Shown in pieces: positions 1 through 6,293 of a stretch of DNA of 34,791 nucleotides. This stretch comes from Oscillospiraceae bacterium (GTDB lineage: Bacteria > Bacillota > Clostridia > Oscillospirales > Oscillospiraceae). The notes beneath the pieces were generated by a model, which saw only the letters and a program-made list of their open reading frames with translations, had not been told where the DNA came from and did no database searches. The translations under genes and the position numbers were made by a program. Positions within the stretch are counted from its first letter, which is position 1, and each line of letters starts with the position of its first letter. Where the stretch lies: positions 1-34,791 of the forward strand of contig JAFOKO010000099.1 of assembly GCA_017419715.1 (NCBI GenBank), written 5' to 3'.

Positions 1-105
1 CAAACCCATCCCGGCGCTCATGTCGCTCCTCAGCGTTGCACTATCCTCCGTGATGGTAAAGCGGAAACCAGTATACACGATCTTTTTGAAAAATACTACC
101 CCTAA
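1..105 (+). CDS. 3' end of an unidentified protein (partial)
   Basis: Frame 1 is open from the window edge to a TAA at 103-105 and encodes 34 residues ending in HDLFEKYYP. The composition is protein-like, with charged and aromatic residues and no low-complexity run. I cannot assign a family from so short a tail. Frame 2 is also open to a TAA at 110-112 but reads less like a protein C-terminus. The gene start lies outside the window. No terminator-like hairpin with a T run follows; the downstream DNA passes directly into dispersed repeats. Confidence 0.35.
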   Translation, partial: QTHPGAHVAPQRCTILRDGKAETSIHDLFEKYYP

Positions 106-141
106 GAATTAAATTGTCCTTGACAAAGGGTACACTGCAAT

Positions 142-170
142 GTAGGGGGCGGCGTCCTCGACGCCCCGCG
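142..170 (+). repeat. GTAG-headed palindromic (REP-like) element
   Basis: A GTAG head is followed by an inverted repeat (GGCGTC, loop CTC, GACGCC). It follows the same plan as about 15 other copies in the window. Confidence 0.6.
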
Positions 171-229
171 CATATCGATGCCGTAGGAAAAAAATGGAAC
201 GAACCCGTTTCCCTTATTGCACGCACTCC

Positions 230-253
230 GTAGGGACGGCCATTGGCCGCCCG
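230..253 (+). repeat. GTAG-headed palindromic (REP-like) element
   Basis: GTAGGGA is followed by the palindrome CGGCCATTGGCCG and a CCCG tail. It is the first of a train of inverted repeats running to 376. Confidence 0.6.
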
Positions 254-376
254 GTTCGCCCCAGGCGAACAATCGCCCGCAAGGGCGATCCAAGCATGTT
301 CAATCTACGGAAAACAAACTGAACAACACAACCGCGTTGGATTTGCCTCCGGCAAATGGCATTCGTCCCGAATGCC
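254..376. repeat. train of four short palindromes
   Basis: Four perfect inverted repeats follow each other: GTTCGC/GCGAAC (254-270), ATCGCCC/GGGCGAT with loop GCAA (272-289), ATTTGCC/GGCAAAT with loop TCC (341-357), and GGCATTCG/CGAATGCC with loop TCC (358-376). The last two abut directly and share the TCC loop although their stems are unrelated in sequence. Confidence 0.65.
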
Positions 377-387
377 GGGGACGGGCT

Positions 388-420
388 ACGGATTCATCGC
401 TACGCTCAGAATGACAGACG
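388..420 (+). repeat. 33-bp dispersed repeat, copy 1
   Basis: The 33 bases beginning ACGGATTC and containing GCTCAGAATGACAG match 523-555 with about four mismatches. The frame is not conserved as protein, so this is a DNA-level repeat. Confidence 0.65.
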
Positions 421-434
421 GGGGAAGCAGATCG

Positions 435-469
435 AAACCGCAACGCCCCTCATCCGTCACCGGGCTTCC
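435..469 (+). repeat. 35-bp repeat, inverted exact copy at 8868-8902
   Basis: This sequence, containing CAACGCCCCTCATCCGTCAC, is identical by eye to the reverse complement of 8868-8902. It is followed at 489-507 by a palindrome (CCTTCCCCC/GGGGGAAGG) that also occurs in a related form at 5742-5760. The pieces look like modules of a larger dispersed repeat. Confidence 0.7.
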
Positions 470-522
470 GTGAGACGCCCGGCGCCACCTTCCCCCGAGG
501 GGGAAGGCAAGGGGACGGGGGT

Positions 523-555
523 ACGGATTCTTCGCTTTGCTCAGAATGACAGGCG
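523..555 (+). repeat. 33-bp dispersed repeat, copy 2
   Basis: Second imperfect copy of 388-420 in the same orientation. Confidence 0.65.
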
Positions 556-620
556 TGGGAATATAATCCATGATGCACACTGTGCGCCGCTACCGCACCT
601 TGTTCCCCATACCTCGTGTC

Positions 621-651
621 CCCTATTGCCTATTCAACTATTGCCTACCCC
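621..651. repeat. heptamer-like short repeats (TATTGCC)
   Basis: Two or three TATTGCCT units occur in a 31-base stretch. The same unit recurs near 24301, inside mutL and between dnaK and dnaJ. Confidence 0.5.
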
Positions 652-732
652 TGCGCCCCCTGGTCACTGATGTCCATTACCTATGAAGTTCTTGTTTTGC
701 AACGAAAGCCAAAGAAAATAGCCAGACAAAAA

Positions 733-748
733 TGTTTCATGTGAAACA
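733..748. promoter_or_regulatory. parS: parS-like ParB-binding palindrome
   Basis: TGTTTCATGTGAAACA has 7-bp inverted arms and differs at one central base from the well-known Firmicute parS consensus TGTTNCACGTGAAACA. It lies 14 bp before the start codon at 763 and immediately before the ribosome binding site AAGGAG (751-756). That position could also suit an operator. ParB, Noc or an unrelated repressor could bind it; the sequence alone cannot distinguish them. Confidence 0.55.
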
Positions 749-762
749 AAAAGGAGTTCGCT

Positions 763-2148
763 ATGCTAAAAGTAGGACAAACGGAAGAGGTTGAGATCAC
801 CGGGTATTCCTCAGAGGGAATGGGCGTATGCCGGATTGACGGCTGTGCGGTGTTCGTGCCGAATGCGATTCGGGGAGAACGATGTGAAGTCAAAGTGACG
901 CATGTGAGCAGAAACAGCGCGCACGGAAAAATAGAGAAAATCATGGAGCGCTCCCCTCATCGGATTTCCCGAGTCTGCCCGGATGCAAAGCTCTGTGGCG
1001 GCTGCCAGCTGCACCACATGGATTACATGGAAGAGCTATCTTTCAAAGCGCAAAAAGTGACCGACGCGCTGAATCGTATCGGCGGACAGGCTTTGGAGAC
1101 AGTACCCATTACGGGAAGTCTGGCACATCCGAATGAAACCGACTGCAGCTGGTCTGTCGGATATCGAAACAAGGCGCAATATCCCGTGGCTGAGCAGAGA
1201 GGCAAGCCGGCTGCAGGCTTCTATAAGAACCGAACACATGAAGTTATTTCGGTGGAGCGCTGTGTCATTCTTCCTGAAATTTTTGATCGTGTCCGTAATG
1301 TTGTCATCCGTTGGGCGGAGGAAAACGGGGTTTCTGTTTATAACGAGCATACAGGGACTGGCCTGCTGCGGCATATCTATGTCCGTAAGGGTGCAGTGTC
1401 GGGACAGATCATGGTCTGCCTGGCCGTCAACGGGGCTGCCCTTCCCCGGGAACAGAAGCTGGTCGACGCCTTGCGTCGGGAGATTCCAGGTTTGACTTCT
1501 GTGCTCTTGTCTGTGAATACAAGGAATACGAATGTCGTTCTGGGCGACGAGTTTCGAACGATCTGGGGTCAGAGTGAAATCGAGGATAAACTCTGTGGTT
1601 TTACATTTCGCCTCTCTCCCCGGTCTTTCTATCAGGTCAACCATGATCAAGCGGAGCAGCTCTATGCAAAAGCCATAGAATATGCTGATCTCCACGGGAC
1701 AGAAACCGTCCTGGACCTGTATTGCGGCACCGGTACCATTACCCTTGCTCTCTCCCGTTACGCGGGTCACGCCATTGGCGTGGAGCTCGTGCCGGAGGCT
1801 ATCGAGGATGCAAAGCAAAACGCCCTGAGAAACGGCGTGGAGAACACGGCGTTTTTCTGTGCCGATGCGGGGGAAGCCGCCGAGAAACTGTGCGCCGACG
1901 GCGCACGCCCCGATGTGATCGTCGTGGACCCGCCCAGAAAAGGTCTTGCCCCGGAAGTCATCGAGACCATGGTCACCATGGCTCCCGAACGCATCGTCTA
2001 TGTCTCCTGTGACCCCGCCACCCTTGCCCGTGATGTGAAGCTCTTCTCCGAGCGAGGCTATTCCCTCACCCGCGCCGAGGCCTTTGACCTGTTTCCACGG
2101 ACATTTCATGTCGAGACGGTAGTATTGATGTCACGGGTAAAGGACTGA
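763..2148 (+). CDS. rlmD: 23S rRNA (uracil-5-)-methyltransferase, TrmA/RumA family
   Basis: SAM-dependent methylation of a uracil C5, most likely in 23S rRNA. The 461-residue protein has an N-terminal TRAM domain (about 1-60), four cysteines placed like the RumA [4Fe-4S] ligands (C72, C78, C81, C167), and a C-terminal Rossmann methyltransferase domain. Visible motifs are FYQVNHDQAE (289-298), the SAM loop DLYCGTGT (318-325), VDPPRKG (388-394), the catalytic cysteine in SCDPAT (C416) and a terminal HVETVVLM holding the general-base glutamate. The start follows AAGGAG by 6 bp. Paralogues RlmD, RlmCD and TrmA cannot be separated with certainty by eye, so the symbol is provisional. It appears monocistronic. 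Confidence 0.93.
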   Translation: MLKVGQTEEVEITGYSSEGMGVCRIDGCAVFVPNAIRGERCEVKVTHVSRNSAHGKIEKIMERSPHRISRVCPDAKLCGGCQLHHMDYMEELSFKAQKVTDALNRIGGQALETVPITGSLAHPNETDCSWSVGYRNKAQYPVAEQRGKPAAGFYKNRTHEVISVERCVILPEIFDRVRNVVIRWAEENGVSVYNEHTGTGLLRHIYVRKGAVSGQIMVCLAVNGAALPREQKLVDALRREIPGLTSVLLSVNTRNTNVVLGDEFRTIWGQSEIEDKLCGFTFRLSPRSFYQVNHDQAEQLYAKAIEYADLHGTETVLDLYCGTGTITLALSRYAGHAIGVELVPEAIEDAKQNALRNGVENTAFFCADAGEAAEKLCADGARPDVIVVDPPRKGLAPEVIETMVTMAPERIVYVSCDPATLARDVKLFSERGYSLTRAEAFDLFPRTFHVETVVLMSRVKD

Positions 2149-2149
2149 C

Positions 2150-2186
2150 TGCCAAAAAAGCGCCGTATTTCCGGGCTTTTCTGGCA
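2150..2186 (+). terminator. possible terminator of the methyltransferase gene
   Basis: A stem of about 12 bp with one mismatch (2150-2161 against 2175-2186, TGCCAAAAAAGC against GCTTTTCTGGCA) begins 2 bases after the stop codon. It has no T run after it, so termination strength is uncertain. Confidence 0.35.
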
Positions 2187-2261
2187 TCTGGGCATCAGTG
2201 CCGGAGAGACGGTTTGACCGCAAAAACCGCTTCGACAGAACATATCTACTCTATCTGCCGG

Positions 2262-2379
2262 AGGGTTGAGTAGGCCGTTTAGATGTCATAGGGTTGAGTT
2301 GCCGGTTTAGATGTTTTTGCGGTAGGGTTGAGTTAGTGATTTGGATAACGGCAGGTTGTGGCTGTGATTTAGATGTCAG
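2262..2379 (+). repeat. four degenerate copies of a 25-bp unit
   Basis: Units near AGGGTTGAGTTGCCGGTTTA followed by GATGT begin at 2262, 2290, 2324 and 2353, with decay toward the last copy. Spacing is 28, 34 and 29 bp. They lie between the methyltransferase gene and the first GNAT gene. Confidence 0.6.
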
Positions 2380-2413
2380 AGCGACAATTCGGAATTTGAA
2401 GGAGCAACAATGT

Positions 2414-2935
2414 ATGATTAAGACAGATCGGCTTTTAATCAGACGAGTTCGAACTGACGATTGGAAAGAAATTCAAGCGATATGGACAGATGCAGCAAAT
2501 TCCGTTTATGCGCAATATGATAAACCAAATGACTTAGATGACCAGTCAGTTTCCCGCAGAATTGCAAAGTGGGCTTCTTTTGCGGATAACGATGAACACA
2601 TATTCCTTGCCATCTGTTTGCAGGATGCTGTAATCGGCTATGTAGCTTTTAATAAAAGAGAAAGCGGATATGAAATCGGATACTGCTTCCATTCGAACTA
2701 TCATGGAAAAGGATATGCAAAGGAGAGCATTTCCGCCATCCTTGACATTATGAAAGAAAAAGGTTTAGTCAATATTACAGCAGGAACTGCCTTGAATAAC
2801 ACACCATCCGTTAGGTTGTTGACATCTCTCGGCTTTAGACAGACAGGAACAGAGAAAGTATCGTTTTACAAGGATGTTGATGGAAACGACATCATGTTCG
2901 AGGGTGGAACTTATGAGCTTCTTTTGCTCAAGTAA
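2414..2935 (+). CDS. GNAT family N-acetyltransferase
   Basis: A 173-residue single-domain GNAT of the RimJ/RimL type: it opens MIKTDRLLIRR, carries the acetyl-CoA loop region around YHGKGYAKES, and ends with the usual NTPSVRLLTSLGFRQTG strand-helix segment. The substrate is unknown. I place the start at 2414, not at the upstream in-frame ATG at 2294, because GGAG at 2401-2404 precedes it and the upstream codons read through the 25-bp repeats. An ATG at 2410 would give only a three-codon ORF overlapping this start. The gene looks more AT-rich than its neighbours, which suggests acquisition. Confidence 0.85.
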   Translation: MIKTDRLLIRRVRTDDWKEIQAIWTDAANSVYAQYDKPNDLDDQSVSRRIAKWASFADNDEHIFLAICLQDAVIGYVAFNKRESGYEIGYCFHSNYHGKGYAKESISAILDIMKEKGLVNITAGTALNNTPSVRLLTSLGFRQTGTEKVSFYKDVDGNDIMFEGGTYELLLLK

Positions 2936-3023
2936 ACAACTTCCAGTTTGAATAGACAGACCAAGGCTCCTCGCTACCGGCAAATGCGTCGGCGGCGGGG
3001 AGCGGAGAAAGAGAGAATAGAAT

Positions 3024-4013
3024 ATGACATTAGAAACAGAAAGGCTTATTCTCCGTCCGTGGGAAGAGGCGGACGCAGAGGAATGCTATAAATACGCAAA
3101 AGATCCCCGTGTCGGTCCGATTGCCGGATGGCCGGTGCATATCGGTGTGGAAAACAGCCGACAGGTCATCCGAGACGTTCTGATGGTACCGGAGACCTAT
3201 GCCATCGTGTTGAAGGAAACCGGGCTTCCTGTTGGCAGTATTGGTCTTCACCACAACGACCTTGCCGAAAAGGAGGATGAGGCAGAGCTCGGCTACTGGC
3301 TGGGCGTTCCCTATTGGGGACAGGGCCTTGTGCCAGAGGCGGCAAAAGAGCTATTGCGCCATGCCTTTGAAGATCTGAACCTTGCCCGTGTGTGGTGTGG
3401 TTACTACGATGGCAATGAGAAATCGAGACGTGTGCAGGAAAAACTCGGTTTCAAGTATCAATGGACGAACGATGATGTGCCTGTTCCGCAGATGGGAGAA
3501 AGAAGGAAAGGCCACGTCAATTTGATGACGAGAGAGGAATGGGAAGGCTTCATTACGCTTTATACGCCGTCTATGGAAGAGCTTTGGTTCAGGCAGCAAA
3601 TGATGGCAGATCCGGAAACCATGTCGTATAACCATGCGTGGGGAGGGATCATTCCTTTTCCAAAAGAGAAATGGCATGACTGGTATGATTTCTGGATCGT
3701 AAATCATGAGAGTAATCGTTATTACAGATATTTGAAGGACAACACCGGTCGCTTTATCGGAGAGATCGCCTATCATTACGACAGCGAACGGAACCTTTAT
3801 GTTGCAGATGTCATAGTCCATGCTCCATACAGAGGAAAAGGCTATGGCGGCATCGGATTGGATCTGCTGTGCCGTGCTGCAAAACAGAATGGCGTAAAAA
3901 TGCTGTATGATGATATCGCCATAGATAATCCGGCAATCACGATGTTTCTAAAGAATGGATTCGTTGAAGAATACAGAACAGATGAAATCATCATGCTCAA
4001 AAAAGAACTATGA
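3024..4013 (+). CDS. tandem-domain GNAT acetyltransferase
   Basis: The 329 residues hold two GNAT domains. The first (about 1-170) is RimJ/RimL-like: MTLETERLILRPW, acetyl-CoA region YWGQGLVPEA, then NEKSRRVQEKLGFKYQW. The second (about 178-329) has YRGKGYGGIGLDLL and NPAITMFLKNGFVEEY. Two complete acetyl-CoA-binding motifs suggest both halves are functional. The join near TREEWEGF looks like a gene fusion, since single-domain relatives of each half are common. The ribosome binding site is weak (purine-rich GAGAAAGAGAG). The target is unknown. Confidence 0.85.
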   Translation: MTLETERLILRPWEEADAEECYKYAKDPRVGPIAGWPVHIGVENSRQVIRDVLMVPETYAIVLKETGLPVGSIGLHHNDLAEKEDEAELGYWLGVPYWGQGLVPEAAKELLRHAFEDLNLARVWCGYYDGNEKSRRVQEKLGFKYQWTNDDVPVPQMGERRKGHVNLMTREEWEGFITLYTPSMEELWFRQQMMADPETMSYNHAWGGIIPFPKEKWHDWYDFWIVNHESNRYYRYLKDNTGRFIGEIAYHYDSERNLYVADVIVHAPYRGKGYGGIGLDLLCRAAKQNGVKMLYDDIAIDNPAITMFLKNGFVEEYRTDEIIMLKKEL

Positions 4014-4191
4014 AGCATGCAACAAAGGCACCTCTGAAAAACTGAATGAGCCGGTGGAAATGTCTGCAGACAAGGTGGAAGAAAAGGCGGAAAAGCAGTC
4101 TGTTTTCGCCCATGAACGATACGGTGCATATTTTATGGATCGAAGTGCCGCCGATATTATGCGGGAATACAGCGAGCAGCACGATGAGTGA
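3985..4191 (+). CDS. small hypothetical protein
   Basis: This short frame overlaps the end of the tandem GNAT gene by 29 bp and stops at 4189-4191, about 10 bp before the ribosome binding site of the next gene. The C-terminal part (FAHERYGAYFMDRSAADIMR) has normal protein composition; the N-terminal part is Lys/Glu-rich. The start is unsure: ATG at 3955, 3985 or 4060 are possible and none has a strong ribosome binding site. It could be a real small gene or a remnant of a larger one. No family recognised. Confidence 0.35.
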   Translation, partial: KSSCSKKNYEACNKGTSEKLNEPVEMSADKVEEKAEKQSVFAHERYGAYFMDRSAADIMREYSEQHDE

Positions 4192-4215
4192 GAGATACTG
4201 TAAGGAGAGATCAAA

Positions 4216-5088
4216 ATGCAGTTTACGGTCAAAACCTGTGGGAAGGACGATGCAGATCTGATCTGGGAAAAGGCCTTTCAGCAATATGAAGCCTTGGCGC
4301 CAATCGAGCAGGGCGCGGAAGAGGCGTTTTTCGTGTGGAAGCTCACAGACGGCTCCGGCCGCATCGTCGGCGGCTGTGTTCTGAACATTGACCCGTTGAA
4401 AAACGCGGAGTTGGAACGGCTCTGGGTAGACGAGCCTTACCGCAGGCAGGGTCTTGGCGCCGCCCTGCTCCGCGTGGCGGAACGCGGCGCGTGGGAGAGC
4501 GGCAGCCATGTGCTGATTAGTGATTATTCCTTTGATTTTCAAGGGGTCAGGCCGCTCTTTGAGAAGCTGGGCTATCGGCTGCTTGGAAGCTCGCCGTGGC
4601 CAAAGGGCCGCGAAAGCGACTGCTTTGTCAAGCAGCTTGACGCTACGCCCGCAGAGACAGGTTGCGAGGCCGCCCTTGCGCGTCCGGGACTTCGGCTCAG
4701 CCCGGGCAGCGAGGAAGACAAGGACTTTTTGACAGAAAGGCTGGAGGCATACAACAGCCGCTTTGCGCCGCGCAGGCATCCGTATTGGGACCTCGATCAA
4801 AAAGCGGTCAATGCGGCGGATGAGATGATTGCCGGATGTATCGCGGGCGTCAGCGGCTGGGATACTCTGCACATCGATGAATTCTGGGTGGACGAGCCGT
4901 ACTGGGAGCAGGGCGTTGCCGCTCCCCTGCTCCGCGCAGTTGAGCAGGCGGCCAGACAGAACGGCGCGTATCTGGCGCGTCTGCGCGCGCCGGATCGAGA
5001 GGCAGCCTTTTTCAGAGAGCAGGGCTATACAGACTATGTAATCCATGCGTGCAACCCAAAGCTGCATCTGATGCAAAAGCTGCTTTGA
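4216..5088 (+). CDS. tandem-domain GNAT acetyltransferase
   Basis: The 290-residue protein is built of two GNAT-like halves. The first has ERLWVDEPYRRQGLGAALL (a canonical RRQGLG acetyl-CoA loop) and RPLFEKLGYRLLG. The second, from about residue 150, repeats the pattern as DEFWVDEPYWEQGVAAPLL, where the loop is degraded to WEQGVA, so this half may not bind acetyl-CoA. The halves probably arose by duplication. Start follows AAGGAG (4202-4207). It is unrelated in detail to the preceding tandem GNAT. Confidence 0.83.
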   Translation: MQFTVKTCGKDDADLIWEKAFQQYEALAPIEQGAEEAFFVWKLTDGSGRIVGGCVLNIDPLKNAELERLWVDEPYRRQGLGAALLRVAERGAWESGSHVLISDYSFDFQGVRPLFEKLGYRLLGSSPWPKGRESDCFVKQLDATPAETGCEAALARPGLRLSPGSEEDKDFLTERLEAYNSRFAPRRHPYWDLDQKAVNAADEMIAGCIAGVSGWDTLHIDEFWVDEPYWEQGVAAPLLRAVEQAARQNGAYLARLRAPDREAAFFREQGYTDYVIHACNPKLHLMQKLL

Positions 5089-5122
5089 TAGAATATCAAA
5101 AGAACAAAGGGAGAATAAAGCA

Positions 5123-5554
5123 ATGCTGCACATGATCGTCGAACAGACAATCAAATACCCGATGCGCATGAAATACGACCCGGAGACGAAGCGCTTTTTC
5201 CCACGCGAAGCATTTTCGCTTTTTTATGTTCGAAACTTTACCAAGCCCTACGGCTGGATCAAGGAATCCGGCACGCCGCCGCAACCGCATTGGGACTGCA
5301 TTCTGATGACGGAACGAGAATACGAGTTGGGCGACGAGGTCAAAATCAAGCTCATTGGCGTGTTCAAAAGGAATGATGGCGACCATAAGTTTATCGTCGT
5401 GGAAGCGGAGCGGAAGCTTGACGACTTCGCTGGCCTGTCTGATGGGGAAAAGGAAGAACTGTACAGGCTCTACCCCATGATCGGAGACGGCGAGGGCTGG
5501 TTTGGGCGGCAGGAGGCGGAATACTGCATGGCGCATGGCGAAAAACCGCTGTGA
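5123..5554 (+). CDS. inorganic pyrophosphatase-like protein, probably non-catalytic
   Basis: The 143 residues follow the plan of soluble family I pyrophosphatases: an N-terminal KYDPETKRF segment, PYGWI where the family has NYGFI, then a YELGDEVKIKLIGVFK strand and a DHKFIVVE strand matching the family's IGVLKM and KLIAVP strands. The family's metal-binding DGDPLD motif is replaced by PQPHWD, leaving one of three aspartates, and the active-site N-terminal Lys motif is not evident. Hydrolysis of pyrophosphate is therefore doubtful. The ribosome binding site is GGGAG before the ATG. The assignment is by motif recall only. Confidence 0.5.
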   Translation: MLHMIVEQTIKYPMRMKYDPETKRFFPREAFSLFYVRNFTKPYGWIKESGTPPQPHWDCILMTEREYELGDEVKIKLIGVFKRNDGDHKFIVVEAERKLDDFAGLSDGEKEELYRLYPMIGDGEGWFGRQEAEYCMAHGEKPL

Positions 5555-5584
5555 GGAAATGGGAAGTGAGAAAGATCCGCGCCT

Positions 5585-5610
5585 GTAGGGACAAGCAACC
5601 CTGCCGTCCA
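5585..5610 (+). repeat. truncated copy of the 42-bp GTAG element
   Basis: It begins GTAGGGACAAGCA like the full copy at 29183-29224, then diverges. Confidence 0.45.
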
Positions 5611-5624
5611 CTCCGAACTCGTCT

Positions 5625-5647
5625 GTAGCGCCGGCAATCTGCCGGCC
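5625..5647 (+). repeat. GTAG-headed palindromic (REP-like) element, covarying stem
   Basis: GTAGCG is followed by CCGGCA, loop ATC, TGCCGG. Compared with the copies at 15576-15598 and 29798-29820, one G:C stem pair is replaced by C:G on both arms. Confidence 0.7.
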
Positions 5648-5714
5648 ATTTGTGCGCCGCATTTCCGGTAGCGGCGCACAGTATGCGCCACGGGGAAATG
5701 TGCGACATCGGAAC

Positions 5715-5762
5715 GCCCCTCAACCGCCTCCTTCGGAGGCACCTTCCCCCGAGGGGGAAGGC
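5715..5762 (+). repeat. third, diverged copy of the 435-510 repeat module
   Basis: It shares AACGCCCCTCA and CACCTTCCCCCGAGGGGGAA with 441-507 but carries a different palindrome (GCCTCCTTCGGAGGC) between them. Confidence 0.6.
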
Positions 5763-5804
5763 CTTCACAGGGGCTGTCAATTTCGGAAACAAAGGAGACG
5801 AGAC

Positions 5805-6071
5805 ATGGAGAATCCTTTCATCGCGTATTGTGGCGTGGATTGCGCCGTTTGCACGGACTATCAGACGAAGAAGTGCCCGGGCTGCAGGGAAAGCGAATGG
5901 CCCGGCGGGGAGCTTTGCATGCCCGTGGCCTGCTGTGGACGGAAGGATATCCTCTTCTGCGGTCAATGCGCGGAATTCTCCTGCCCGGATATGCAGGCCT
6001 TCTATGAGGAATCGGAAGGCCACCGGCAGGCATATCTGAGAATGCGGCGCATCCACGAAGGGCGCGGGTGA
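5805..6071 (+). CDS. cysteine-rich DUF3795-type protein
   Basis: The 88-residue protein opens with FIAYCGVDCAVCTDYQTKKC, the pattern of DUF3795 proteins, and has eleven cysteines (about residues 9, 13, 16, 24, 27, 38, 43, 44, 52, 55, 60). Their spacing suggests binding of zinc or an iron-sulfur cluster. The function of the family is not established. The start at 5805 follows AAAGGAG (5791-5797) by 7 bp; an upstream in-frame ATG at 5652 would translate repeats and is rejected. It seems to be expressed separately, since repeats fill the 250 bp before it. Confidence 0.8.
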   Translation: MENPFIAYCGVDCAVCTDYQTKKCPGCRESEWPGGELCMPVACCGRKDILFCGQCAEFSCPDMQAFYEESEGHRQAYLRMRRIHEGRG

Positions 6072-6138
6072 TCTATCCTTGTTCTGCTGGATCTCCGCGT
6101 TTTTTATGAGCGTAATCGTATTTTTATACTTTCTTTTA

Positions 6139-6172
6139 TTGACAGGAGCCTCAAAATATGGTATGTTAATAT
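6139..6172 (+). promoter_or_regulatory. sigma-A-type promoter of the PAS/GGDEF/EAL gene
   Basis: TTGACA (6139-6144) is followed after 17 bp by TATGTT (6162-6167), with an overlapping TTAATAT. The -35 is consensus. The leader to the ATG at 6294 is about 120 nt and holds a small perfect hairpin AGCTGAA/TTCAGCT. I see no c-di-GMP riboswitch core in it. Confidence 0.65.
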
Positions 6173-6293
6173 AGAACAAAAAACTCCTTTCACAGGGATG
6201 TGATTTGGAAGAACTGTGATGATCCGCTGCAGCTGAAGTTTCAGCTCGGCGTTGCCTGCTCCGGGACACCGGAAGAAACAGAGGCGTACTCTT

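Larger units (their letters stand above)
106..762. other. gene-free repeat-rich intergenic block
   Basis: No credible gene lies here: the short open frames on both strands lack ribosome binding sites and read through palindromes. The block contains GTAG-headed palindromes, a train of short inverted repeats (254-376), two imperfect copies of a 33-bp repeat (388-420, 523-555), a 35-bp sequence repeated exactly and inverted at 8868-8902, a heptamer-like stretch (621-651), and a parS-like palindrome (733-748) just before the methyltransferase gene. Confidence 0.7.

Noticed and set aside
2..112. Frame 2 open reading from the window edge to a stop at 110-112
   Set aside because: Frame 1 gives a more protein-like tail ending at 105; the two cannot both be coding.
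1036..2109. 357-residue minus-strand frame opposite the methyltransferase
   Set aside because: It mirrors the methyltransferase coding sequence, with no motif or ribosome binding site. Similar long shadows oppose the EAL, HD-GYP, mutS and miaB genes.
2262..2379. Possible CRISPR array
   Set aside because: Units are degenerate, spacing varies (28, 34, 29) and no cas gene is near. The heptamer stretches are also too short-period for CRISPR.
6174..6293. Possible c-di-GMP riboswitch before the EAL gene
   Set aside because: I found no GEMM-type conserved core in the leader, only a small 7-bp hairpin.
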